A stretch of 64,000 nucleotides of DNA from Myxococcales bacterium 68-20 (GCA_001899635.1 MKVQ01000005.1:248001-312000); one strand, 5' to 3'. Counted from the stretch's first letter, positions 47,836 to 57,927 are shown. Notes: generated by a model from the letters alone, not told the origin. Numbers and translations are program-made.

Positions 47836-48324
47836 TCATCGCCGCTTCCGGCTCAGGGCCTTGATTCGAACGCGCGGCCGGAACGACTTGAGCAACGCGG
47901 GGATCTCCATCCGCGGTTCGAAGGAGAGGACGGCGCGGCCGATCTCGCGCTCCTGGTCGTCGTAGAGGCTCGCCGCCATCGTCGTGAGCGAGTCGATCGC
48001 GTTGTAGATGAAGAAGTCCCGCTGGCCGCGGAGGTGGTAGGTCTTCTCGTCGTCGCCCTGGAAGGTGAGCGCGTAGGGGACCCGCTTCTCATCGAGGAGC
48101 TTCCAGGTGATCGTCCCGTGCACCGTGCGACCCGAGCCGCCGTTCTCGGCGAGCCCCTCCGCGACGATGACACCGTCCGCCTCGATCCGTCGCTCACGCG
48201 CGAAGCGACGGAGCCCGTCGACGCCGAGCCGCAACGTGATGCGGAGGACGCCGTCCTTCATCGGATCGTCGAACCGATGAAAGTGCCCTGTGATCGACTC
48301 TGCGAGCTCGAAGCCGAGGCCCAT
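47836..48324 (-). CDS. Conserved hypothetical protein
   Basis: Complete ORF MGLGFELAESITGHFHRFDDPMKDGVLRITLRLGVDGL; collinear with neighbours. Confidence 0.65.
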   Translation of the reverse strand: MGLGFELAESITGHFHRFDDPMKDGVLRITLRLGVDGLRRFARERRIEADGVIVAEGLAENGGSGRTVHGTITWKLLDEKRVPYALTFQGDDEKTYHLRGQRDFFIYNAIDSLTTMAASLYDDQEREIGRAVLSFEPRMEIPALLKSFRPRVRIKALSRKRR

Positions 48325-48333
48325 CGGTCGACC

Positions 48334-48672
48334 TCAGCCCTCGGCCCGCCCCGCCGCGTGCGGACCGAAGACGACGAGACGCTCGACGACCTCACCCTTG
48401 ACCGCAGCGTCCGCGATCTCGTCCACATCGGCGAGGGTGACCCGGCCGTAGGCGACGTGCTCGGGCTCCTGCACGATGCTCGCTCCGATCTCGCAGAGAT
48501 CGAGGCAGCTCGCGGTGCAGGCGCGGACCTGTGCCGCAGCGCCGCGCGCGACGAGCGCCGCCTTGAGCTTCTTCACGATCTCCTCGCTGCCCTTCTGCGC
48601 GCACGATCCCTTGGGGTGATCGTCCGCGCGTCGGTTCGTGCACACGAAAAGGTAACGTTCTCGGTGGGGCAT
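48334..48672 (-). CDS. (2Fe-2S) ferredoxin-like domain protein
   Basis: RYLFVCTNRRADDHPKGSCAQKGSEEIVKKLKAAL...RACTASCLDLCEIGASIVQEPEHVAYGRVTLADVDEI. Confidence 0.85.
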   Translation of the reverse strand: MPHRERYLFVCTNRRADDHPKGSCAQKGSEEIVKKLKAALVARGAAAQVRACTASCLDLCEIGASIVQEPEHVAYGRVTLADVDEIADAAVKGEVVERLVVFGPHAAGRAEG

Positions 48673-48831
48673 GCCGGAGGGCGGCCGCTCGCCTTCGCCC
48701 GCGCAGTGCGGGCCTCGAGACAGAGGCCTCGTCGAACCTTCGGCTCGCCCGCGAGCGCCGTCAAGAGGACACGCCGGCACCGGCCACGCGCCCCTTGCTC
48801 GGGAGCGGGCTGAGGTGCCAAAGTCCGCGCC

Positions 48832-49902
48832 ATGCTCTCGCTCCATCGCCCCCGCCGGTTCACCGTCCGCGTCGCCTCCGTTCTTGCGCTGCCCGCGATC
48901 GGAGCAGCCATGCTGTTCGCATGCGGAGGTGGAAGCGACAACCTCCCGCCGCCGCCTCCTCCCCCGCCCGTCCCCGCGACGGACGCGGCGACCACGGTGA
49001 CGACGGTCGCGCCGCCCTCGCCCGCGGTCCCGCCGAAGGCGCCGGCTCCCCCGGTCACGCTCACCGCAGGCGCGGCCAGCCCGGACCCCACGGCGCCGCT
49101 TCCCACCGTCGCGATCACGGCGCCCACGAAGGAGCAGGTCATCGCCGGCGACAAGGCGGCCGACTTCTCCGTGAAGCTCGACGTCAAGCACTGGCAGACG
49201 GCGACGGGCTCGAACCACGTCCACCTCATCCTCGACAACCGACCGTACAAGGCGATCTACGACACCAAGCAGCCGGTGAAGCTCTCCGAGCTCACGGGTG
49301 GTGAGGCGCTCTCGGAGGGACGCCACGTCCTCGTCGCGTTCCCGAGCCGCGCGAACCACGAGTCGGTGAAGACGAAGGGCGCGCTCTCGATCGTCACGTT
49401 CTGGGTCGGCAAGAAGGGTGACGCGAAGGACGATCCGACGAAGAAGCCCATGCTCGTCTTCAGCCGTCCGAAGGGCGAATACAAGGGCGAGATGGCGAAC
49501 CACGTCCTCATCGACTTCTACCTGGCGAACGTCACGCTCGCCGAGGGCAAGGAGCACGTGAACGTCACCGTGACGGGCCCCGGCATCGACAAGGCGCTCG
49601 AGGCCAAGGTCGAGAAGTTCGGCACGCCGCTCTACCTGGACAACCTCCAGAACGGCTCTTACGACGTGAAGACGGAGCTCGTCGACGGCTCGAACAAGCT
49701 GATCGAGGGGCCGTGGAACTCGACGACGCGCACCATCAAGATCGACCACGACGCGCCGGCCGACGTCGCCGCCGCGCACGGCGATCACGCCGCCCCCGCC
49801 GCGGACGCAGGCGCTCCGAAGCCGGGCCCGGCGAAGGTCCCCGCGCCGCCTCCGACGATGACCGGCGCGCTGCCGTCGATGGGCGGCGGCGGCACGAAGT
49901 AA
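48832..49902 (+). CDS. Putative lipoprotein with Pro-rich linker
   Basis: AIGAAMLFACGGGSDNLPPPPPPPP; VHLILDNRPYKAIYD. Confidence 0.7.
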   Translation: MLSLHRPRRFTVRVASVLALPAIGAAMLFACGGGSDNLPPPPPPPPVPATDAATTVTTVAPPSPAVPPKAPAPPVTLTAGAASPDPTAPLPTVAITAPTKEQVIAGDKAADFSVKLDVKHWQTATGSNHVHLILDNRPYKAIYDTKQPVKLSELTGGEALSEGRHVLVAFPSRANHESVKTKGALSIVTFWVGKKGDAKDDPTKKPMLVFSRPKGEYKGEMANHVLIDFYLANVTLAEGKEHVNVTVTGPGIDKALEAKVEKFGTPLYLDNLQNGSYDVKTELVDGSNKLIEGPWNSTTRTIKIDHDAPADVAAAHGDHAAPAADAGAPKPGPAKVPAPPPTMTGALPSMGGGGTK

Positions 49903-49945
49903 GCAGCCTTCCCCCCAACAACGCCCACGACCACGGGCGTCCCCT

Positions 49946-49980
49946 GCATGCCCTCCTCGACATCCTCGAGGAGGGCATGC
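49946..49980. terminator. Perfect 15-bp-stem hairpin between convergent genes
   Basis: GCATGCCCTCCTCGA-CATCC-TCGAGGAGGGCATGC. Confidence 0.75.
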
Positions 49981-50048
49981 GCGCATCCATCCCTCGTCGG
50001 CAGAAGCAGAACGCAGGGTCGAGCCCTCGCGCCCGTGAAGCGTCGACC

Positions 50049-51176
50049 TTAGAACCCGCTGAGTCGCGCGAAGCGGTCGCGGTGATAGGCGGCGTCGCCG
50101 AACGTCATCTCGCAGACGCGTGCCCGCTTCAGGAAGAGCCCGATGTCGTGCTCGTCCGTCATCCCGATGCCGCCGTGCATCTGCACGGCTTCGTGGGCGA
50201 TCGCCATGAACGCATCGGAGCACTTCGCCTTGGCGACACTCACGGCGCGGGCGACCGGAGCGCCGCCTTCGAGCCCGTCGAGCATCGCGCTCGCGTGCAT
50301 GACGGCGGAGCGCGCGAGCTCCGTCTCGACGTAGAGCCGGGCCGCGCGATGCTGGAGCGCCTGGAAGCTCCCGATCGGGACGCCGAACTGCACGCGTGTC
50401 GCGAGGTAGTCGAGCGTCATCGCGAACGCCGCCGACATCGAACCCAACATCTCTGCGGCGAGGCCCGCGGTGCCCGCATCGATGACGCGCTCGAGGAGGC
50501 GGAGTCCCCTCCCGCCCGCGCCGAGTCGCATCTCCTGGCGCACCATGACGCGGTCGAGCCGCACGCTCGCAGCGCTCCGGCCGTCGACACGCTCCTCGCG
50601 TGACACGGTCACGCCCTTCGCACTGGCGGGGACGAGGAAGAGCGCGACGCCATCGACGACGCGCGCCGAGACGAGGAAGTGATCCGCGATCGAGCCGTCC
50701 GCGACGTGGAGCTTCTCGCCGTTCAGCGTCCAGGTCGTGCCGGTGCTCGCCTCGGCCGTCGTGTCGATTGCGGCCAGGCTGAAGCGGCTGTGCCGCTCGT
50801 GATGCGCCAGCGCGATGATCCGCTCGCCCTTCACGATCGCGGGGAGGTGCTCGCGTTGCAGCTCCGCCGAGCCTCCGAGCTCGATCGCAGTGGCGCCGAG
50901 CAAGGCCGTGGAGACGATCGGCTCCGGCGCCAGCTTCGCGCCGAGCTCCTCGAGCACGACCATGAGGTAGCGATGCCCGAGGCCGGTACCTCCGTGCCGC
51001 TCGTCGATCGTGAGCCCGAGCCATCCGAGCTCGGCCATCTCCTTCCAGACGTCGCGGGAGTAGCCCTCGCCGGCCCCGCGAAGCTTGCGCGCACGCGCGA
51101 GGGGCGAGCGCGCGTGCGCGAAATCCTTCGCCGCCTGGCGAAGCAGCTTCTGCTCTTCGTTCAGCACGAGGTCCAT
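50049..51176 (-). CDS. Acyl-CoA dehydrogenase
   Basis: MDLVLNEEQKLLRQAAKDF, FGVPIGSFQALQHRAA, AVQMHGGIGMTDEHDI. Confidence 0.93.
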   Translation of the reverse strand: MDLVLNEEQKLLRQAAKDFAHARSPLARARKLRGAGEGYSRDVWKEMAELGWLGLTIDERHGGTGLGHRYLMVVLEELGAKLAPEPIVSTALLGATAIELGGSAELQREHLPAIVKGERIIALAHHERHSRFSLAAIDTTAEASTGTTWTLNGEKLHVADGSIADHFLVSARVVDGVALFLVPASAKGVTVSREERVDGRSAASVRLDRVMVRQEMRLGAGGRGLRLLERVIDAGTAGLAAEMLGSMSAAFAMTLDYLATRVQFGVPIGSFQALQHRAARLYVETELARSAVMHASAMLDGLEGGAPVARAVSVAKAKCSDAFMAIAHEAVQMHGGIGMTDEHDIGLFLKRARVCEMTFGDAAYHRDRFARLSGF

Positions 51177-51182
51177 GGCTGG

Positions 51183-52427
51183 CTACGCTCCGTCCTTTCG
51201 CGCACCGCGCGCGTCGGGCAATCCGAGGACGCGCTTCGCGATGATGTCGAGCTGGATCTCGCTCGTGCCGCCTTCGATCGTGTTGCCGCGGGAGCGGAGC
51301 CAGTCGCGGGTCGCCTTCAGCTCCTCGGGGCCATAGCCGGCGGTCCCGGCGGCCGAGGGCTCGCTCTCCCAACCGAGCGCCTGCGGACCGAGGATCGCGC
51401 AATGGAGATCGCGGCGCCGCTGGTTCAGCTCCGTTCCGGCGAGCTTGAAGATCGACGACTCGTGCCCCGGCTTCTGCCCTGCCCGAGCGCCGTCCTTCGC
51501 CCGTTGCATCGTGAGGTCGAGGCACGCCTGATCGATCTCCAGCGCCGCGATGCGGTCGCGAACGAGCGGATCGGCGATCCTCCCACCGTCGTCGCCGAGG
51601 TGATCTCGCGCGGCAGCCACGAGCTTGTCGGTGTCGTCGCGCTCCTTGAAGACATCGCCGATCATCGTCCGCTCGTGCGCGAGGAGCGCGCGCGCGAGCG
51701 CCCAGCCCTGATTCTCCTGGCCGACGACGTTGGTCACCGGGACGCGCACGCCCGTGAGGAACGTCTCGCAGAACGGCGAGGCTCCGCTGATGAGGCGGAT
51801 CGGACGGACGGTCACCCCCGGCGTCGTCATGTCCATCAGCAGGAAGGTGATCCCATGCTGCTTCTTCGCCGCCGGATCCGTACGCACGAGGATGAACATC
51901 CAGTCGGCCTTCTCGGCATACGACGTCCAGATCTTCGATCCGTCGAGCACGTACACGTCGCCGTCGCGCACTGCCTTCGTCTGCAGGCTCGCGAGGTCGC
52001 TCCCCGCCCCCGGCTCCGAATATCCCTGGCACCAGCGGATCTCGCCGCGCACGATCGGCGGCAGGTGCTCGCTCCGCAGCGCCTCGGCCCCTTCCTGGAG
52101 GAGGAGCGGCCCGATCATCGACAGACCGAACCCGATCAGCGGCGGCCGGAGGCCGAGCGCGCTCATCTCCTCCGCGAGGACCTTCGCCTCGGCCTTCGAG
52201 AGGCCTCCGCCTCCGTAGGTGCGCGGCCAGGTCGGAGCCGTGAACCCACGCTCGACGTTCACGTCGAGCCAGCGCTGCACGTCCGGCGATCGCTTCTCTT
52301 TCTTGCCGCCCCAGCACGCCTCCTCGCCGGGCGCGAGCGGCGTACGCATCGACGGAGGCGCGTTTGCGAGCAACCACGCGCGCGTCTCTTCGCGGAACTT
52401 CTCGAGCCCGCTTCCACCACCCTGCAT
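51183..52427 (-). CDS. Acyl-CoA dehydrogenase
   Basis: WCQGYSEPGAGSDLASLQTKAV, GSKIWTSYAEKADWMFILVRTD, SRGNTIEGGTSEIQLDIIAKRVLGLP. Confidence 0.95.
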   Translation of the reverse strand: MQGGGSGLEKFREETRAWLLANAPPSMRTPLAPGEEACWGGKKEKRSPDVQRWLDVNVERGFTAPTWPRTYGGGGLSKAEAKVLAEEMSALGLRPPLIGFGLSMIGPLLLQEGAEALRSEHLPPIVRGEIRWCQGYSEPGAGSDLASLQTKAVRDGDVYVLDGSKIWTSYAEKADWMFILVRTDPAAKKQHGITFLLMDMTTPGVTVRPIRLISGASPFCETFLTGVRVPVTNVVGQENQGWALARALLAHERTMIGDVFKERDDTDKLVAAARDHLGDDGGRIADPLVRDRIAALEIDQACLDLTMQRAKDGARAGQKPGHESSIFKLAGTELNQRRRDLHCAILGPQALGWESEPSAAGTAGYGPEELKATRDWLRSRGNTIEGGTSEIQLDIIAKRVLGLPDARGARKDGA

Positions 52428-52464
52428 GGGCGGGAGCGTAGCTCGTCCGGCGCGCCGGTGCGCC

Positions 52465-52827
52465 TTAGTTGATGACGACGGAGCTCTTGTACATCCCCAT
52501 CCCGCACTGGAACGTGAGCTTCTGCTCCTTGTCCGTCGGGACCTCGATCGTCACAGCCTTGCCCTTCGGAAGGTCCTTCTTCACGTCGAGCTCGGGGAAG
52601 ACGACCTCGGTCGCGCACGTGTCGTCGGTCGTTCGCGTGAACACGAGACTCGCAGTCTCCCCCTTCTTGAAGGTCACCGAGCTCGGCTTGAAGCCGTTCT
52701 CGTCGGCGATGACCTGCACGGCGCCCGGCGGAAGCGGGCCATCGACGACGGCAACCTTGTCCTTGCACCCTACGGCGGTGAGGGCTGCGGTGGCGGTCAG
52801 CAGAAGGAGCTTGTGCCGGAGCATCAT
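52465..52827 (-). CDS. Cupredoxin-domain lipoprotein
   Basis: Lipobox LTAVGC; GFKPSSVTFKKGETASLVFTRTTDDTCATEVVFPEL...LTFQCGMGMYKSSVVI. Confidence 0.85.
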   Translation of the reverse strand: MMLRHKLLLLTATAALTAVGCKDKVAVVDGPLPPGAVQVIADENGFKPSSVTFKKGETASLVFTRTTDDTCATEVVFPELDVKKDLPKGKAVTIEVPTDKEQKLTFQCGMGMYKSSVVIN

Positions 52828-52893
52828 GACGGACCGTTTTAACACCGAACGGAGCCGGTAGACAGCAGAGCCGTCGCCAGTATCCTCCCCGCC

Positions 52894-53574
52894 ATGACAA
52901 CGCGCGTGACCTTCAAGTCGAAGACAGGTTCGGACATCTCGGGTGAGCTCGCGACGCCCAGCGGCTCGGACAAGGCCCCCGCGGTCGTCCTCATCCAGGA
53001 ATGGTGGGGCGTGAACGATCACATCCGTGATCTCGCCGACCGCCTTGCCGCCGAGGGCTTCCTCGTCGTCGCCCCCGACCTCTATCACGGCAAGTCGACC
53101 AAGGACCCCGCCGAGGCCGGCAAGCTCATGTCGGAGCTCGATGCCGGCGCCGCGGTCGACGACATCGCCGGCGCCGTCGCCTACCTGAAAGAGCACCCGC
53201 GCGGGAACGGCAAGGTCGGCGTGATCGGCTTCTGCATGGGCGGCGCGCTCTCGTTCGCATCCGCATGCCACGTCGACGGGCTCTCCGCCGTCGTTCCGTT
53301 CTACGGGATCCCGCCGGCGGAGAAGGTCGACTATTCCAAGGTCACCGCACCGATCCTCGCGCACGTCGCGAAGCGGGACGAATGGGTGACGGTCCCGAAG
53401 GCGCAGGAGATCAAGAAGCAGCTCGACGACCGCGGGCACCCGATGCAGCTCGAGATCTACGACGCCGACCACGCGTTCATGAACGACACCCGGCCCGAGG
53501 TCTACGACAAGGCCAACGCGAAGCTCGCCTGGGACCGCACGGTCGCGTTCCTCAAGAAGCATCTCGCCGCCTGA
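52894..53574 (+). CDS. Dienelactone hydrolase family protein
   Basis: VLIQEWWGVNDHIRDLADRLAAEGFLVVAPDLYHG, VIGFCMGGALS, YDADHAFMNDTR. Confidence 0.95.
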   Translation: MTTRVTFKSKTGSDISGELATPSGSDKAPAVVLIQEWWGVNDHIRDLADRLAAEGFLVVAPDLYHGKSTKDPAEAGKLMSELDAGAAVDDIAGAVAYLKEHPRGNGKVGVIGFCMGGALSFASACHVDGLSAVVPFYGIPPAEKVDYSKVTAPILAHVAKRDEWVTVPKAQEIKKQLDDRGHPMQLEIYDADHAFMNDTRPEVYDKANAKLAWDRTVAFLKKHLAA

Positions 53575-53738
53575 GCACGACGCGGCCGCACGCGTGAGCT
53601 CGAGCCACGCAAGCGACCAACCGAGCGCCGGCGCATCGATTCGCGCGCCGGCGCCGTAGCGAGCTCGGGCGGTGCTTGGCGGACGCGACCTCCGCCGCGT
53701 CCGCTCGAGTCATGAGCTCGAGCCGCGCGAGCGTGGGC

Positions 53739-54740
53739 TCAGGTCGTGAGCTCGAGCCGCGCGAGCGTGGGCGCGACCTCGGCGCCCTCCCAGACGATCT
53801 GGTGGAGCGCGGCCAGGAACGGCAAATCGCCGACCTCGCGCTCCTTCGCCCAGCGCCACGCGGACGCGATCGCCGGGTAGCCCTCGGTGAGCTCCCCGGT
53901 CGCGAGCATCTCGGCGGCGACCGTCTTGGCGGGCTTGCCCTTCCCCACCCGCTCGCCGAAGGCACGGTTGCGTCCCGCCGCGGCGGTCACGTGGAGATCG
54001 CCGACCCCCGCCGGCCCGTACGCGCTCTCCATGCGGCCGCCGCCAGCAGCGACGAGCTTCACCATCTCGACCACCGCCTGCTGGAAGCACGCCGCCCGAG
54101 CGTTGTGACAATCGGCGCCGACGAGCCCGTCCCAGAGCCCGAGCCCCGTCGCGTACGCGTTCTTCATCGCCGACGAGATCTCGGCGCCGGCAATGTCGTC
54201 GCTCACGGTGACGCGGAGATGGTCGCCGCCGACGGCCTCGGCACATGCCCGCGCGTTCGCGACGTCGGCTGAAGCGAAGTGCATCCAGGTGAGGACGCGG
54301 CGCGCGACCTCGATCGCCTTCGCCGGCCCTGCCGCGTGGACGTACCTCAGCGGACGGCCCGCGATCTCGGACGCGATCACGTCGACCCGCTCCATCTTCC
54401 CGCTCCTGCCGGGGAGGAAGCCCTTCGTGACGCTCAGGATCGGCACGTCGGGGAGATGGGCGGCGGCCTTCGTCAGGACCGGAACGAGGCCGTCGGAGCT
54501 CACGCCGTGCACGACGAGCTCCGCGCCCTCGAGCGCCTCCGCGAGCTTCTCCGAACGCAACGGCTTCACGCGCGCGTCGAGCGTCTTCTTCAGCCGCGGG
54601 TGGTCCTTGCGCTGTTCGACCGCCTCGACGAGCGCATCGTCCAGCCACGTCCCCCAGAGCCGGACGTCATGGCCGCGCATCGCGCAGACCTCGGCCATCG
54701 CGCTTCCCATGTATCCTGCCCCCAGTACGGTCACACGCAT
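53739..54740 (-). CDS. gpsA: NAD(P)H-dependent glycerol-3-phosphate dehydrogenase
   Basis: VTVLGAGYMGSAMAEV, SVTKGF, AEISSAMKNAYATGLGLWDGL, GVGDLHVTAAAGRNRAFGERVGKG. Confidence 0.88.
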   Translation of the reverse strand: MRVTVLGAGYMGSAMAEVCAMRGHDVRLWGTWLDDALVEAVEQRKDHPRLKKTLDARVKPLRSEKLAEALEGAELVVHGVSSDGLVPVLTKAAAHLPDVPILSVTKGFLPGRSGKMERVDVIASEIAGRPLRYVHAAGPAKAIEVARRVLTWMHFASADVANARACAEAVGGDHLRVTVSDDIAGAEISSAMKNAYATGLGLWDGLVGADCHNARAACFQQAVVEMVKLVAAGGGRMESAYGPAGVGDLHVTAAAGRNRAFGERVGKGKPAKTVAAEMLATGELTEGYPAIASAWRWAKEREVGDLPFLAALHQIVWEGAEVAPTLARLELTT

Positions 54741-54842
54741 CGCTTTCGACCTCGCTCGCGGCGCACTCTAGATCAGCTCCGGCCCGTTGCCGATCCGTCC
54801 ACGGCAGCACCCGGCGCGAGCGCTCGCGAACGAGCTCGACCG

Positions 54843-55190
54843 TCAGACACGCCCCCGGTAGGGCGTCGACCTCGCCGGCAGCATCGCGCGCGCCAGGATC
54901 TTGAGCTCCGCGAGGGCATTGCCGGAGACCTTCGCAACGGCGGACGCGACCGCCGCCGTCAGCGCGTCGACGGCGAACGGGGCCTCGCTCACGCGCGCAT
55001 GAAGGTCAGGCTCGAGCCAGAGCACGACGAGGTGGCCGCGCACCATCCCCATCGTCCCCGTCCAGGCGAGCACGTCCGGCTCGACCTCGGTGACGCCGTT
55101 CTCGAGCGCCTCGCGGGCGAGCGGCGTCGAGAGTGGCCCGAGCCGCTCGAGCGCGAGGAGGCGCAGGCCCTCGTCTTCACCGCGCCTCAT
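54843..55190 (-). CDS. Conserved hypothetical protein
   Basis: ORF between gpsA and SPFH gene, same strand. Confidence 0.5.
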   Translation of the reverse strand: MRRGEDEGLRLLALERLGPLSTPLAREALENGVTEVEPDVLAWTGTMGMVRGHLVVLWLEPDLHARVSEAPFAVDALTAAVASAVAKVSGNALAELKILARAMLPARSTPYRGRV

Positions 55191-55241
55191 CGCTCACTCC
55201 GTACCAGGCACCGCGATGCGCACCGGACGGCGCGAACGACC

Positions 55242-56120
55242 TCAGCGACGCATCCCGCGGGCATGCTGCACCGGTGCGAGCTCGTCCTCCACGTCGCGTT
55301 CCTCGACCTGACCGCCGCGCTGATCCGCCACCCGCACGCTCCCACCGAGCGCCGCCGCGACGGCCGCCGCCTGGGTCTCGCTGGCCTGCGGCTTCGCGAG
55401 GTCGAAGATCACCTTGCTCGTCCCACCCGAGAGGTTCTGCAGCGCCTCGAGCCGGCGGAGCTCCATCGCGCCCGGCGACTCGTGGAGGATCCGGGCGGCC
55501 TCGGCGAAGTTCTTGGCGCTCTCGAGGTCCGCCTGGCTCTTGATGACCACGTATTGCCGGTCACGCTCGGCGATCGCCTTCTTGGCGATCACCTCCTGCA
55601 TCTGCGGCGGGAGCTGGATGTCCTGGAGCGCGATGAGCTCGACGTGAAGCCCCCACTGCGCGACGAACTGCTCGACCGCCGCGCGCACCTTGGCCGCGAT
55701 CTCTTCCCGGTGCGCCAGGAGCTGATCGAGGGTCGTCTCGCCGACCACGTCTCGAAGGACCACCTTCGCCCGGTCCCGCACCGCGTGCTCGTAGTCCTGC
55801 ACGTTGAGCGTCGCCTTCTCCGCGTCGACAACCTTGTAATAAATGACCGCGTCAATCCACGCGGTCACGTTGTCGGCGGTGATGACCGCTTGCTGAGGCA
55901 GGTCGCGGTTTCGGACGCGCATGTCGATGCGCACCATCCGCTGGAAGCCGGGCATCACGAAGTTGAGGCCGGGTCCGCCCCGCCCCGCGAACTTGCCGAG
56001 CGTGAACTTCAGCACCGTCTCCCATTGGTTCACCTGGCGGAGGCCGCCGAACAACACGGCGGCGGCGCCGAACACCGCGACAGCAAGCCCAAGGGTGGAG
56101 GCCGGGTCCATACGCCGCAT
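55242..56120 (-). CDS. SPFH/band-7 domain protein (slipin-like)
   Basis: N-terminal TM; VNQWETVLKFTLGKF; RNRDLPQQAVITADNVTAWIDAVIYYKVVDAEKATLNVQDYEHAV. Confidence 0.9.
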   Translation of the reverse strand: MRRMDPASTLGLAVAVFGAAAVLFGGLRQVNQWETVLKFTLGKFAGRGGPGLNFVMPGFQRMVRIDMRVRNRDLPQQAVITADNVTAWIDAVIYYKVVDAEKATLNVQDYEHAVRDRAKVVLRDVVGETTLDQLLAHREEIAAKVRAAVEQFVAQWGLHVELIALQDIQLPPQMQEVIAKKAIAERDRQYVVIKSQADLESAKNFAEAARILHESPGAMELRRLEALQNLSGGTSKVIFDLAKPQASETQAAAVAAALGGSVRVADQRGGQVEERDVEDELAPVQHARGMRR

Positions 56121-56176
56121 GGTAAGGCGCCCTTCTCCGAGCGCCACGATCAAAGCACGAGCGCCCGGCCTGTGCG

Positions 56177-57520
56177 TCAGTCAGCGCGTCGCGAGGCCCA
56201 CGCCGCGAACGAGGTCTGCGCCTCGACATCACCGTGATGCAAGGCGACGCGGCGGACACCCGGGATGCTCGCGAGCCAAGCGCGCAGCTCCTTCCGATCC
56301 GCGTGCGCCGAGAGGCCTCGGAGCGTGGCGACTCGCGCGCGCACGAGCACCTCTTCGCCGTCGACGCGGACCTTTCCGCCGCGCTTCGCCGCCTCTTGGA
56401 TCCTCCGGCCGGGCGTCCCTTCCGCTTGATAGCCGACGAACAGGACCGTCGTATTCGGGCTCGGCAGCCCTTCGCGGAGATGACCGAGGATGCGCCCGCC
56501 GGTGCACATGCCCGAGCCGGCGATGATCACCATCGGCCCCTCGACGTCGTGGAGCTTTCGCGAGTCACGGCCGCGCTCCACCGCGAAGAGGTCCGCGAAA
56601 TCGAGCGGATCATCGCCGCGCGCGAGCTTGGCGAGCGACTCCTTGTCGTAGAGGCGCCGGAACCGCTTGTACGTCTTCGTCACCGCGAGGCCCATCGGGG
56701 TGTCGATCATCACGGGCACCTCCGGGATGCGCCGCGCTTCCACGAGCGAGTCGAGGAAGTAGAGCAACGTCTGCGTTCGGCCGATGGCGAAGGCCGGGAC
56801 GAGCACCTTCGCCTTCCTCGCGATCGCGTCCTTCAGGATCGCCTCGAGCTCGCGCTCGATGTCATCGTGCGTGTGCGCGTGCTCCCGCGAGCCGTAGGTC
56901 GACTCCATGACGACGACGTCGACGGCGCGCCCCCGTGCCCACTCCGTGTTGGGATCGCGAAGGATGGGGCTGTCGGGGCGGCCGAGGTCGCCGGAGACGA
57001 TGACGCGGCTCGCAGCGCTGGCGATCTCGGCGCTCGCGGATCCGAGGATGTGCCCGGCCTCGTGAAGCGTGAGGTCGAGGCCGAGGACGGAGGCCCGCTC
57101 GCCGTACGGCACCGGGCGGGAGAGCTGACGAAACCGCGCGAGGAACCGTTCGATCTCGTTGTCGCGGAGGCCCTGCATGCCGAGGCTGTCCTCGAGCGAG
57201 AGCTTGGCGATCTCGAGCGTCGCCTGCGTGCCGTAGATCGGCCCATCCCATCCGCCCTCGAGCAACGTCGGCACATGGCCGATGTGGTCGAGATGGCCGT
57301 GCGTCAGGACGAGCGCCTCGGCGTCGCGCGCGGCCTCAGGGAAGGCCATCTCCTCACGTCCCTGGGCCACGCCGCAGTCGACGAGGAGCCGCCTCCCGCC
57401 GGAGTCGACGCGGGTCATTGCTCCCGTGACCTGACGGACGGCGCCGAGGAGCCGAACCTCGCCGTCCGGAAGCGGATGCACCTCGGTGACGGGGACGATC
57501 TCGGGCACGCTCGACGTCAT
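56177..57520 (-). CDS. MBL-fold beta-CASP RNA-metabolising hydrolase
   Basis: VLTHGHLDHIGHVPTLL (HxHxDH), IIAGSGMCTGGRILGHLREGLPSPNTTVLFVGYQAEGTPGRRI, LSAHADRKEL. Confidence 0.95.
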   Translation of the reverse strand: MTSSVPEIVPVTEVHPLPDGEVRLLGAVRQVTGAMTRVDSGGRRLLVDCGVAQGREEMAFPEAARDAEALVLTHGHLDHIGHVPTLLEGGWDGPIYGTQATLEIAKLSLEDSLGMQGLRDNEIERFLARFRQLSRPVPYGERASVLGLDLTLHEAGHILGSASAEIASAASRVIVSGDLGRPDSPILRDPNTEWARGRAVDVVVMESTYGSREHAHTHDDIERELEAILKDAIARKAKVLVPAFAIGRTQTLLYFLDSLVEARRIPEVPVMIDTPMGLAVTKTYKRFRRLYDKESLAKLARGDDPLDFADLFAVERGRDSRKLHDVEGPMVIIAGSGMCTGGRILGHLREGLPSPNTTVLFVGYQAEGTPGRRIQEAAKRGGKVRVDGEEVLVRARVATLRGLSAHADRKELRAWLASIPGVRRVALHHGDVEAQTSFAAWASRRAD

Positions 57521-57791
57521 CGCCGCGAGCTTAGAGCAGCCCTCCGTCGGTTCGGTCGCAAACCGACCGGCCCTCCAGCCCATCCGCCCGAGCCCCTCGA
57601 CCCGTGGCGGCGCTCAGCCGGACCAGGGACGATGAGCTCTCGCGGGTGACCGCTCGAACGTCGATGACGTCCGGTCCGTCGCTGGGGCAGGAGTCGGGAT
57701 TGACCCCAACGACTACTGCGCCCAGCTCGTAGCTCGAGCTCGTAGGAGCGCCGATCGAATGAAGGACCGTCGCGCTCTATGTTCCGCGAGT

Positions 57792-57848
57792 GGCCTTCGC
57801 GCTATCGCGAAGGCCCTTCGGTGTGGCCTTCGCGCTGTCGCGAAGGCC
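57792..57848. repeat. Two tandem copies of a 24-bp hairpin GGCCTTCGCGCTRTCGCGAAGGCC
   Basis: Perfect 10-bp stems at 57792-57815 and 57825-57848; 33-bp periodicity. Confidence 0.85.
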
Positions 57849-57854
57849 TTTAGT

Positions 57855-57927
57855 CGGGGCGAGAGGATTTGAACCTCCGACTCCCTGGTCCCGAACCAGG
57901 TGCGCTACCAGGCTGCGCTACGCCCCG
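57855..57927 (-). tRNA. tRNA-Pro (anticodon CGG)
   Basis: CGGGGCG..CGCCCCG acceptor; CCTGG-TTCGGGA-CCAGG anticodon arm; GGAGG-TTCAAAT-CCTCT T-arm. Confidence 0.93.

Noticed and set aside
48334-52377. 1347-aa ORF
   Set aside because: Only the last ~113 residues (ferredoxin-like, start 48672) are credible; the rest is antisense or out of frame to lipoprotein and acyl-CoA dehydrogenase genes.
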